Source: Atopsyche davidsoni
Taxonomy: Eukaryota; Arthropoda; Insecta; Trichoptera; Hydrobiosidae
Length of the DNA stretch: 64,000 nucleotides
NCBI GenBank assembly: GCA_022113835.1
Contig: JAILWY010000021.1
Location: 9,238,001 to 9,302,000, forward strand
Direction of reading: 5' to 3'
Below the pieces are notes generated by a model. It made no database searches, was not told the origin of the DNA, and worked only from the letters and a program-made list of their open reading frames with translations. The translations under genes were made by a program, and so were the position numbers. This document shows, piece by piece, positions 38,934 to 49,739 of the stretch (positions within the stretch are counted from its first letter, which is position 1; every line of letters begins with the position of its first letter).

Positions 38934-40322
38934 ATTATGTATGCAAATTTATATTTTTTGTTTTTTATATGAAAATACTTACTTCCGGTATTATAGACTT
39001 AACGTCTTCAATCAGTTTTTCTCCATACGTCTTTGTCTTATCGATGTAGCAAAAGAAATTGCCAAAATTAGTGGTCTTGGAGTTGCACTCCGCCTTAATT
39101 TTATCCAGCATGCCTACCGCGTTCGTTTTCAAGGTTTTCGCATTTTTAATGATTTTAGTGATCGCTTCGTAGATCTCTTTTGAGTCGTCCATGGTGCATT
39201 CAGCTGTGTCCTTCGCTGCCAGCTTCACCGTCTCAAGGAAATTAGATTTGTAATGCGGCTAAAAAATATTAGAAACTTTGAATTGTGCTTCGTTCGTATT
39301 GTGAATGTTTTTTTTCAGAACACCTATAAGTAGTTACGCCTTAAAGCGAGCCATGTTCCGGCGATGTTTTTTTTTATGGGTTTAGAATAATATCGAATCG
39401 CTACGTCGTGATTTCAATAAATTAGAGATAAATCCTTAAAAAATATATATTAAGCGTTTATATAAAACTTCTTATAAAAAATAGCAATATATGCATCGTT
39501 GTGTTATAGGAAAACAAATGGTCAATTAATACTAAAAAAAATGACAACGTACTTCGACACAGCCCTCGGTGGCTTTGTCGATGGCGGTTTCAAAATTTTT
39601 CTTGAAACCGGCCGTCCAGGAGTTTATTCTGTTCTGGATTTCCTGATCCATTTCCACGAAGGTTGTATTTGTGTCAGTCATGAGTCTGGCCATCACCGTG
39701 TCGATCATCGATGTCGCCGAAGTCGCGTGGTTGGTCAAATCCAATATTTTTTTTGAAACCTTGCCAAACATGTCGAACGGGTTCAAGCGCATCCCCGAAA
39801 TTTCCTGTGGAAAAATATATTAAATAAATATTTATATTTATATATCAGCAAGAAAACTGTAAGTAATGCGTATCAGTAAATAATTGAAATATATAAAGTA
39901 AACATCAATAAAAAAATTTCAGATTTTATTTGAAATTCACTGTCTTCTTGCAAGGGTAGATTGCTATATATAATATGTAGATTTTCTCAGTTAAATGAGA
40001 GCTTCACTCAATAACTCATACAGTTATCATTTTTAATAATTGCTGTCTCAGCTTTCAGGAACATCCGTGGGGTTTATTACACATAAGAATAATATTTTTG
40101 CACTGTCAGGTTAAAAGTCTTTTGGAGTACGCTCGCCAACAATTCACCTGCACCAGAAATCGAAATCAAAGGGCACCGAAAGCGCTCAGGCAAAGGTGCG
40201 ATAAATCATAAATCGTATACATAGATAAAGGAATATCGTGGAATGTAAGCGAGTAAAGTAAATTTACATACCGTGACAGCAAAGGTTAAAATGAGTAGGA
40301 ATACACATGTCTTTGCAGCCAT
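37834..40322 (-). CDS. Gene E: secreted six-cysteine protein with Ala/Pro/Glu repeat tail, 523 aa
   Basis: Exons in gene order: 40322-40272, 39804-39553, 39258-38983 and 38826-37834, all in phase 0 with GT-AG borders. The signal peptide is MAAKTCVFLLILTFAVT. Mature cysteines are C99, C122, C159, C171, C214 and C236, then a Lys-rich linker, then seven units of 33 residues (ATPANGYNGAAQPQAEAKD, TPAEDANVTAQPES) and a partial unit. Each full unit holds one NVT sequon, so the tail may be heavily N-glycosylated. The stop is TAA where other units have CAA (AA-stop-PE against AAQPE). A helical Cys domain followed by an acidic Pro-containing tail resembles the plan of the tsetse midgut EP protein (TsetseEP/DUF725); this is my inference, not a match I could test. 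TATA is at 40379-40385; possible poly(A) signal at 37390-37395. Confidence 0.87.
37915..38607 (-). repeat. Seven 99-bp tandem coding repeats in gene E
   Basis: Exactly 7 x 99 bases. The middle copies are almost identical; the first in gene order has ATL and PADD variants and the last is followed by a truncated unit. Near-identity at silent sites points to recent expansion, so copy number probably varies between individuals. Confidence 0.93.
38861..38932. repeat. (AT)n-(TG)n microsatellite in gene E intron 3
   Basis: About 30 AT dinucleotides are followed by five or six TG. It lies in the 156-base intron between exons 3 and 4 and takes up nearly half of it. It is likely to vary in length. Confidence 0.95.
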
Positions 40323-40378
40323 TTCGAAATCCGGGGAAGCACTGGTAGATGAGTACGAGGGTCGAAGGCGTGAACCCC

Positions 40379-40385
40379 TTTTATA
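40379..40385 (-). promoter_or_regulatory. TATA box of gene E
   Basis: TATAAAA on the minus strand lies within TCGATATAAAAGGGGTTC, 57 bases before the ATG. It matches the gene D block at 17 of 18 bases. Confidence 0.72.
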
Positions 40386-41389
40386 TCGATTTGGCATTTA
40401 TTACCGCGAACCTTATTAAATTATCACAACCTACGCAAGTTCATTAAGACTTATAATTATATGAACGATAAAAATTGATTGCTATTTTCAAGAACAAGTA
40501 AGTCGTTGAGTGGCAAAACCCACTCTGGAAGTGTTTTTTTATATTTTTGAGTAAATCGATTATTTATGTTTCGAGTTTTCGCTTTGAGTAGTTTGCATCA
40601 TACCATGATTTAAAAAAATACAAAAAAGATTTCTTTATAAAACGCTAAGTGGGTGAAAGACAAATGATCATATATTTTTATAATAATATCAGGAGCGGGG
40701 TTTGTATTTTCAATCAGCAGGGTTTATTATTTTTATTTTGCCATATCAAATATAGATTATTATCAGAGCAATGCGATGTTTCCCAATTGCAAATTTAAAT
40801 TTATAAAGTCATTGGATATAATAGTCATTTGTTAGGTAAAATTTTAATAAAATATTGACAGTATATATATTTTTATTAAATATTATTTTATAGAAAAAAA
40901 ATTCAACCAGTGTCTTATCCGTATAAAATAAAAGAAAAAATATCGTTTTTGAATAATACTTTTTTTGACGAATGTGCTTGCATTCAAAAGTAATTATAGA
41001 AAACACGTAAAATAGCAATAAACTAGTTACAAATACACGTATTTTTTTATCAGTTTCGTTTGATTAAACGTCATTTATATTATGCAATGCTGTATATAAT
41101 TCTCATTGAATTGCCGATAAGCATTTATTTGCAAAAGTTTACAAATGTTTAATAAAATGATGATTTATATGACTACTTAGATTTTTTTTTAAAATTCCCA
41201 CGAGGATATGGTTTACTAATTTTATTCTAATTTATTTTAGTTAGAATAAGCACTTTGAAGTAAATTGTTGCACGTACCTCCCTTACTTATGAATATATAC
41301 TGTAAACAGTTAGTATGTGCAGTTATTGAGCTAAACATATTAATAAAAATATATTATGTATTGGGTAATGTGTCTAATGTAGATAAAAA

Positions 41390-41479
41390 TCATTCTTCAT
41401 CCTGGCTGGGGTTGGAGCAGGAGGTTCGAAGGTTTGGGTAATATTTCTCTAAATGATCCATTTTTTTCAGGATTGGAGA
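41390..41479 (-). CDS. Possible orphan terminal coding exon (30 codons)
   Basis: On the minus strand a good acceptor (GTTTTTCAG) opens a phase 0 frame, SPILKKMDHLEKYYPNLRTS and on to NPSQDEE followed by TGA. The stretch is richer in G and C than its surroundings and looks protein-like. I could not find the preceding exon: no matching donor with coding sequence is evident in the 22 kb up to the window edge. It may be the last exon of a gene beyond the window, a pseudo-exon or chance. TTTATT near 41220 could be its poly(A) signal. Confidence 0.3.
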   Translation of the reverse strand, partial: SPILKKMDHLEKYYPNLRTSCSNPSQDEE

Positions 41480-44400
41480 CTGAAAAACTACAATTAAATA
41501 AATGGGATAAGAGATGTAGAAAATATTTGCTTTACATGATGAAATTTATTTACTATTTAATAATCTTGCACGAAATGTAAACATACTGCACAAAAATATT
41601 ATTACTATGACGCAGAACATAAAATAAAATAATTTATGCATATAATAAAAATATATATTTTTTTATGGTTAATACAAATTTTTCAACCAGTAATAATTAG
41701 TTCATAACCTAAATTGCTTGGTTGATAAAATATTACTCATAGCAAAAATCTTTTGCCTTAAGATATATAGTCAGACTAAAAAAAATGAATTCACTAGTTT
41801 ATTACAAGTATAATTGAAAATAATTAATTTTATTTAAAATATTATATTTATTTGAAGATTTATATTAGCGACATCTATCATCGAATGATAAATATACATT
41901 TTGTAATAAAGCACCATCTGTGAAAATTACTTAAAACTTATTTAAAACCAATTGAAATATCTGTCTAAGATATTAATATTTGCAAAAGAAATTCAATGTC
42001 GGTTTAATCTAACAATTCAACAAAGTATTCTTCAATTTACTGAAAGAAATATATCAATTCTTTTTATATTTTATTTAAGCGTTAAATATCGATATATACG
42101 ATTATCTTCTTTATTATTAAGTAATGATCCCTATTTCAATTAAATATTAACTTAGCGTAAAGGTAGTTGACGAGCCATAACAAAACATCATGATTATGCA
42201 ATTTTAAAATGATTGCCTAGTTTGTCATTGCTTGAAGGTCAATTAAGGTTATATAATTTTTTTTAACCATTTAGTTGATTTATCATATTAAAAATTATAA
42301 TGCAGTCATTACCAAAAACTGTTCTAGGTAAATCAAGATTCATTGATGTTATAATCTTATCGTATCATAAAAAAATCGTAGAGGCTTTATCGATTTCAAG
42401 AGGTTTTTATCATTTCCATTGACCACGAAATTTTTTATGCATGATGGCACGAGAAAATACACATGTGGGCAAGCGGTCAGAACCGTACACAGAAAACTGC
42501 ATCTGGGCCAGCCTTGATAATGCTTAAGCACTTGCCTTGATATAAATAAAAAAAATCATAGCTAACACAAAACAGATAAGATTTCCATCGATGCCAACAA
42601 AATTAAACGAAAATTATGAACTCGTGGTCACATTGCTTGCAAAGAGCGTCCTAGTTTTGTTACAATTTTTACAAAACCACACATGAAAAAATTATACAAC
42701 GTAGACGTCTAGATTTGATACAGTGGGTCACAAATGTTCTAATCAAATAAAAAAAAAAAAATCTGCAAAAGAAGTCAGGAATGTTAGCCAACCATTAAAA
42801 ATCAATAATGGGTATTATATCTATAATTTATATCACTTATAAACATTTAAATTATTTTTTCGATCGCAGCTTGGTTTCAGCCGTTCAGCGTGTTCGCGGA
42901 CAAGCCCCTCAGCTGGCAGACAAAGAGCAGTTTTTTCTGACCGCAAATGTGCTTGCGAGTCCACATGTCCTATCGCGAACGGTGTTAAGGTCTAACAGAT
43001 CCTGGTGGGTCTAGCAGAGTGGGTCTGTAAAAAAATAACGCTTTCGGGCGGGTCGGCGGTGGTCGTGTGCTCCGGAGGCTGTTTTGCAACGCCCGGGTCG
43101 GATGACATCACGGAGGCGAGAGGGGGGTCGTTGCGAAAGACCCTCGCCTTGCCAACCAACACTTTACAGACCGGCTACACATTAGTGAGCTGATGCACTA
43201 CTATACTACACATGCTCTGACATAATTGATAACAGAACAGTCGCTCATTTTGGGTCTCCACGTGCCTCATCTCAGAGGAGGTTGGTGACCGTCTCCTAAC
43301 TCAGTCTTGTTAGTTCGGCTGTACTCGACTTCCAGGCACTGGCTTAGAAAACAATGCGAAATAATTTTGTTGACGCGTGTGTGACGCACTGTTCTCGAAT
43401 ATTCGACACCAAGCAACACCTTCAAATTTTGACACACCGAAATCAAAATGTTCACGATCACTGATCATGAGCGTCTGAATTTATATTACCATACAGTACA
43501 CTAGCTTAATATGATTACAAGCATGTTTTTTATTTATTGATTGCGAGTTTCGCTGATATAATTAGATGTTCGATACGCAGGTGTCCAAAACAATGCATGT
43601 ACTCTTTAAACAATTATTGCTGTTTTCTAAAATACATTTCATTTATAAAATGTTTTAGAATCTACGAGTATTATTTATTTGTTTCGTTAACGCCTATTTT
43701 AAGATGTTGACTGGAAATATGCAGCAAGGGATCACGAACAACACGAAATATTTCTTCTGGTAATTGTGTGCATTCTCGTTAAATGGCAGCTGTCAATTAT
43801 GCGATTCTCGCAAGTTTCATGACGTAGACTTTGCCTTTTAAGCAACCCCGTCCAAAAAAGGCATGTGAGTACTACGAAACCTCTTAATCAGATCCACCGG
43901 CTTGGCAAAATCTTTTTAAGGTAAGATCCAACAACACGATGGTAGTATAGAAGTGTCTCATCTTGCTGAAAACAAAACTTTTCATTTTCAAAATCCTCTT
44001 TACAGATTGTCATGATAAACTTTTGCAGCAATGCTTATGTTCTTAAGGACATTTAACATTTATAAGGTTATATTTAATATAAAGACTTTATTTTAATTTT
44101 GATCCTTGTACTGGAGACATATTGAAGTCTTTTAAGAGACTCTGGCTTGGTTGACAATCCCCTAAAGTATTCAGGAAATTTTAGGACAGATAAGTGATTG
44201 AGTTAAGGTCTTTATTCCTTCAACTAACGTCTCTGTTTGCACAAATTCCTTTCTATGCAACCTGTATTAGGGGTCATTCAGTAATACTAGATAAGCAATA
44301 AATTAACTTTTGCCCTTGACACAGTGTAAGTGCTCAAAACGAGTGAATATTTTTTACTATGCGTGATGGTGTCACGGTACAAACGCCGTCATTGTCAACT

Positions 44401-47400
44401 GTGTAGCCAACGGGTGTTATCCTAAGTGCAGAGTAATATTAACAGTATAGCTCAACCAATATATATATATTTACAATTTTCCAAGTGAACTTCTGGAGTT
44501 CAGGTAAAATAAGTTGCAATGTTGTTAGTTAGTATTTTTTTTTCACAACCAAAATATAAATTAGATTAACGGTAATAATTACAAGTGGTGGTACAATTTA
44601 CTGGGTTTTGTCAACCGCAGAATAAATTTATTGGATAATATAATCGGTAAAGTTTGTTTTACGATTATTAGTCAAGCCTCGTGTCGCCGCTGAGTGTAAA
44701 TTAGATAATGGTGATTAGGCGAATTATCAAGGACCACGAGCTTGCGACAACAGACCTCACTTAGCAATCATATTATATTTATAGGAGCATGAAATTTAAA
44801 AGAACCTGCTGAAACAAGAGCTTCGCAACAATATTTATGTCAGGTAATAATTTTTTTGAGGGTGAAATTATATGTAAAAGCTATGTCGTTAATAAAAATT
44901 CAATGTTCCACGTAGTCTATAATCAGTTGTTTATAAATCTGGTATTGTTTTTACTTTAGTTACCAAAAAAAAAAAATAGGCATATAATAAAATTCAACAC
45001 AACATGCTAACCTAAACTTCATGTTTAATTTTTTTTAAATTTAATTAGTAATTGCCTCTTAATACTAGAGCGAGGGTTTAAAAACAATCAGAAATTAATT
45101 TGTTGTAAATTTAGTATCATGCTCGTTGGGTATATGAAATTTAATAAAAAAAAAACTGTAGATTGTCATGATGTCATTTATTTATTCATGATATTTTCTT
45201 CAGCTATTGGTAGTGTAATTACAAGAAAAAATATGCAATATCACATAGGCAAGAGACTAACAGCAGTGAATTTCTGTTGCAGTTATGTCTTTGGAAAGAC
45301 ATCTGACTACTCGCTAATTTACATTATAAAGATATTCAAACATATTTAATGTATGGGTTAATGCATATACAATAAGAGAATTGTTTAAAAGGAAAACATA
45401 AGCAATGCTATCACGGAATCTATAGTTTTGACAGCATGGATTAAGGAAGATTTATCTGGTTTTGTAGGTAATCATTTAAACATACGTTTTCTCTCAAAGC
45501 GTATATTTTAATACCTGAGCAAAAGCAGGTTAAACATATTTTTCAGATCAAATTTGCATAGTCTCTGCCTTTTCAGCTATTATATTTTTTTCTCTCAAGG
45601 TTTTTTTCCAAAAAAAAAAATTGCGTATCTCAAAATGCATGGGTTTGATTTCGTAAATAATAAAATGTGAATATAAGTTTTTCATACGTCCATCGTAATT
45701 ATTTCTAAAACTTATTTACGTAGATTTCAATTTTATTAAACTAATATTAGAAAACATTATTTATCAATTAATCACATTTGAATATATAAAACTAATTTAC
45801 AATTAAGCATCTTCAATAATCATTAAAATATTTGTTCGGAAAATCATATAAAAATACACCATGGTTTTAAAACTGATATCAATATAACATCAAAAAGATT
45901 TTTCTCTAAATAAAGACAAAAAATAATCCTTTGAATTTTACAAACAATAGATGATTATACATAAAAGTCATCTTTGTTATGTGGTATAAACAATTATTAA
46001 AAACAACACTTCATATAAGTAAGAAATATGAAGAGTGGGAACTAGACGGTCGATTGCAATCAAAAATTACGAAAAACTAGACACAGGCGTGCTGTACGGA
46101 TCCTTGAGACTAAAGAGGCTGTGTTATTATGAAAAAGTGTGTTGTTCTTCATTCTTCGGAGATAACAAGTATTTTTTTTATGGCAAATGAGATGTACAAT
46201 ACCTGCAACACAAAAGAACCGTGACTTCAGAAACAAGGTAAACCTAACTTAAAAATAAAACGTGGAGGACGATTATCCGTGAAAGCCGCATAGGAAGCTA
46301 TTTTTTTAAACATTTTCATTTCGAAAGGTTTTAATGCGTAAAGTAAGAATATCTGACCAGTAATTCAAAATATGCAAATTTGACATATTAATGTTGTTTT
46401 TGTGCTATTTTTCTCTTTTGAATTATTTTAATTTTTATTAATAATTTATACCACGTGTAAAGGTCATAAGCCTATCATTTTGCTTATCAATAAACGTGGA
46501 ATCCTGTTGACCACTCCCTCCGATGAAAATCCCATTAAAGTCCATCACATTCCTTCTTGATCTCATTCAATAATTTAGTAAAGGATTGAAATGTGCAAGC
46601 TAAAAAAAATGGGGTTGCGATTTTCGTCGACACATATCTGATGATATTTTGTCTGTATGCAATGCATTTATGTATGTAGAACTGCACGACACCAATGCAC
46701 GAGCAGGTGCATGCGCAGGTGCAAGTAACGGGCGTATTTGCTGTGCAGGGTCCAGCCTCAAGGTCATCTCCGGTACACTTGACCTTGACGCCCTAACGAC
46801 TTATTAATTGCAACTGAACCAAGCCGAGCAGAGCAAATACTTTTCTTTAAATGACTATTTTTTTTAAAAAATTATTTTATAAGTAATATTATGCGTTTTA
46901 GTGCCTACAAAAATATTTATCAAAAGTTTTTCATGCGTTTTTTTTTTCAATTAAATCTCAGCAAATTTTTCTCAAAATATTATTTCAAGACTTTTTATAA
47001 ACAAAGATAAATTCTAAGGCGGGTTTTGAAATTCGCAGATTCGTCAAAGTAATTTCCGCTGTACCACGCAAAACCTTGGGGCATATTTTTTTCAGAAATT
47101 ATTCACGTGTCATCGTTATTATCAGTAAACCACATTTATTGAATGAACATGCAGCAAATATGAATTATTAACATTGATGTTGCAGGTCAGGTTAGGTCAG
47201 GTCAGGTTAATTAAGTTGATTCGGTTGATTGGGCAAAGCAGTGCTAAAAATAATAATTGACGACATTGTAGTAAAGTTAGAAAGGATAAGCGAAAATATA
47301 AGCTATAAAATCAAAAAACCATTCATATGACATTGTGAATAACAGTTATATACTTAATGTGAAACATTAACCTTAATGTTGTCGGTCAAGTTAGGTAAGG

Positions 47401-48684
47401 CAAGGTTAATTAAACAAATTAGATAAAAACAAGTTATAGTACTTACAAAAATATTAAATGTATAAATATCTACAATCGTTCATATACCATCGTTAACAAT
47501 AGTAGTATCCTTTTATAAAAATATAAACCCAAAATATATGCGAAGTTAATATGAATAATATTATTAAATAATTAATTAAAACAATGCAATAAACGAGTAT
47601 TGAACATCAAATGAAAAAAAATGTATATTGCAGTCAAATTGCAGTCCTTTACCTTTATTGCATGAACTTGAAGGGTGTGAAGCATTGACCTTGAATATGG
47701 TGATCTAAATATCGTCCAAAAATAAATGAATGATCAATTAAATATTTGAATAAAAACTACTTTTATAACGAGATATATTTGGATAACTCAATTACTAAGC
47801 GAACTGGAACACTTTCGGAAATGAATTCAGGCGTCGGAAATAATCTGTGAATTGTCTTTATAAAATGATTGCGTTCATTAGAAAAGTAGGCGTCGTAAAC
47901 TACCAATTTTCAATTTCAAGCCTTTTACAAGTGAATTCACTTTCAGAGTGGGTATAGTCTCTTTGTTTATATGAGTCGGAACAGTCGCGTCCCCAGACAT
48001 AAAAAAACTGAAAATTGTCCGTGAGAAATACTACTTTGCGGTATAACTAATTAAGAATAATTACAATTCACTTTTACTATAATTACAGGCTTATTCGTCT
48101 AATCTTAAGATTAGGCCATGAATATAATAACCTTATCCATGTTTTTAATTATTTTTTTTACAAAAAGTCAATCTGTATTAGGTCGTTATATATTTAAATG
48201 TTCGCTTGAATGTATGAATGCATATTTAAATGCAAATACCGGATATTTTCAAAGTCAAATTTATTAATAATTTTTATTAATAGTATTCCTTTAGAAAACG
48301 AAACAAGATGTATATTTTTTATTTTGAATACAAGAAGTATTAATATTTAATAGAAAAAAAAAAACGTAAATAATTTTAAAAACGTATATATTTAATATTA
48401 TTTTTATAGGATTAATTATTTTAGCTCATTTATTTGTTAAATTCTAATCATTCTTTTAACGTATTTTGTAAAAAAAAGTAGGTATTTTATATTCATTTAT
48501 TTTTTTACTAGTTTCGCCAACATGCTTAGTTAGGATCATAAAGCAAATTAAGGATGAAAAAAATAGTCGCGTCAAAAAATTATACTATTACATTCTTTTA
48601 ATCATAAATATTATAATGGAATTTCTCCAAATACTTTTTGTAAAAATATTAAATATATTTGTGATTTTTTTAGTATCTACAAAT
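41480..48684. other. Intergenic AT-rich region
   Basis: I see no supportable gene. A GC-richer block at about 42860-43190 and another at 46690-46800 stand out but show no convincing splice sites or domain. A non-LTR fragment lies at 43255-43350. Three weakly similar segments near 47150, 47350 and 47670, each pairing ATTGA/TTAAC-type words with GGTCAGGTTA-like words, look like an old tandem duplication. Confidence 0.5.
43255..43350 (-). mobile_element. Decayed non-LTR fragment
   Basis: CTCAGAGGAGGTTGGTGACC followed by TTCGGCTGTACTCGACTTCC and the CACTGGC end match the family at 51650-52172. Minus coding orientation, frame broken. Confidence 0.6.
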
Positions 48685-48860
48685 CTACATCTTCTGGTGT
48701 CTCTCCTCATAGGAGGCTGGTGACAATTTCATTGAACATATTTTTATGCTGGGCTAGTCTCATAGATTCGGCAGTCCAGTCGCTGGCGCAAATTCCGCAT
48801 CCATGTAAACTCCCCCCTTCTTCTATAGATTTTTCCTTGGACTGTAGGATGATCATAAAA
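48685..48860 (-). mobile_element. Decayed non-LTR retrotransposon fragment
   Basis: It shares CTCCTCATAGGAGGCTGGTG, CATTTCATTGAACAT-like, GGCGCAAATTCCGCATCCAT and TTTTTCCTTGGACTGTAGGAT segments with the copy at 51650-52172. The minus-strand frame contains GKIYRRRGEFTWMRNLRQ, which resembles the end of insect reverse transcriptases. Damaged and not functional. Confidence 0.65.
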
Positions 48861-49264
48861 ACATGGTTTTATATAGTCTGTTTTGACTTTTTGAAACGGA
48901 TGAGCTAGCTTGAGCGAGGCACAGCGATAATCGCCGAAACGCAAAGATAACAGGGTATTATCTATTAGAGGCACTTTTAAAGATTGGCACCGGAAAAAAG
49001 GCGTACAACACGCAGTTGTCCCTCGAGCCGCACGCGCGGCTATTCTACAAGTGATTCGCACTGGAGTCGAATCTGGGCCAATGTCAAATCAACGGAGAAC
49101 CGAGAGCAGCGCGGCGGAGGGGAGGATGCTGCTCGGGTTTCCCGGTCAGTCGTCTTCTAGCTCAGCTGCTTACGCGAGTCTTCCGCGGAAACAATCCACA
49201 ATAACTCTCTTTTTTATAGGCTTTTTCGGCAGACCATAAATATGTCACTCTCAAGTTCACACAT

Positions 49265-49395
49265 AGAAGTTGATTAAAGAAATTCTCAGAAAAATCGTGA
49301 TTTGTGTGTGATTTGAACCCACATCCCCTGGCTTACATGGCCGGTGTACTGACCCTTGTACAAACGAATCACATTCTTTAATCGATAATTCTTAA
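49265..49395 (-). mobile_element. tRNA-derived SINE
   Basis: Read on the minus strand, CATGTAAGCCAGGGGATGTG leads into the B-box-like GGGTTCAAATCACAC and then the AATCACG and GAGAATTTCTTTAATCAA tail shared with 31685-31920 and 63219-63432. It has diverged by substitutions and small gaps. Confidence 0.6.
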
Positions 49396-49510
49396 CAATC
49401 ATACTCTACATATGAACCAATGTGCCCAGGCCAACCAATATTTAGTGATTTGCAAGCACTGGACGTTTTAAACAAAGTAACAAGTGAAAAGATTTTAATC
49501 ATATACGTAT

Positions 49511-49607
49511 GTCTATTTTTTGGATTGAACGTCAATCAGATGCGTATTTATTACCCATTACGGGTTTATTATACGCATCTGATTGACGTTCAATCCAAAT
49601 AATAGAC
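49511..49607. repeat. 37-bp inverted repeat (hairpin)
   Basis: Arms 49511-49547 and 49571-49607 are reverse complements with about one mismatch, around a 23-base spacer. The inner 28 bases, TTGGATTGAACGTCAATCAG and the following TGCGTA, match exactly. Foldback DNA of this kind is usually a small MITE or a recent inverted duplication. Confidence 0.88.
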
Positions 49608-49654
49608 TCAAGTTTATTAGCACAATATCAAGGTAACCGATTCACACACGAAAC

Positions 49655-49735
49655 GACGAGATAACCGGTGGGATTTGAACCCATACTGCTACGACTAACA
49701 CTCTTATCAATTGAGCACAGTTGGTAAGAGCACCT
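49655..49735 (-). mobile_element. tRNA-like remnant
   Basis: On the minus strand, GGTGCTCTTACCAACTGTGC-type and GTATGGGTTTCAAATCC-like words are seen in reverse, that is ATTTGAACCCATACTGC then CAATTGAGCACAGTTGGTAA on the + strand. This is tRNA-like but without a foldable complete cloverleaf. Probably a SINE head. Confidence 0.35.
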
Positions 49736-49739
49736 GGCA

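Noticed and set aside
42860..43190. GC-rich block with open + frames
   Set aside because: No domain, splice pair or poly(A) context. It looks like an unidentified repeat scrap.
46690..46800. GC-rich island, minus strand frame with several Cys
   Set aside because: Several frames are open, the acceptor lacks a pyrimidine tract, and no adjoining exon was found.
47180..47215. Interstitial insect telomere repeat (TTAGG)
   Set aside because: Only one or two TTAGG words within degenerate GGTCA units; not a telomeric run.
48720..49239. Several short open frames around 49 kb
   Set aside because: They overlap the decayed reverse transcriptase fragment or follow it without coding features.
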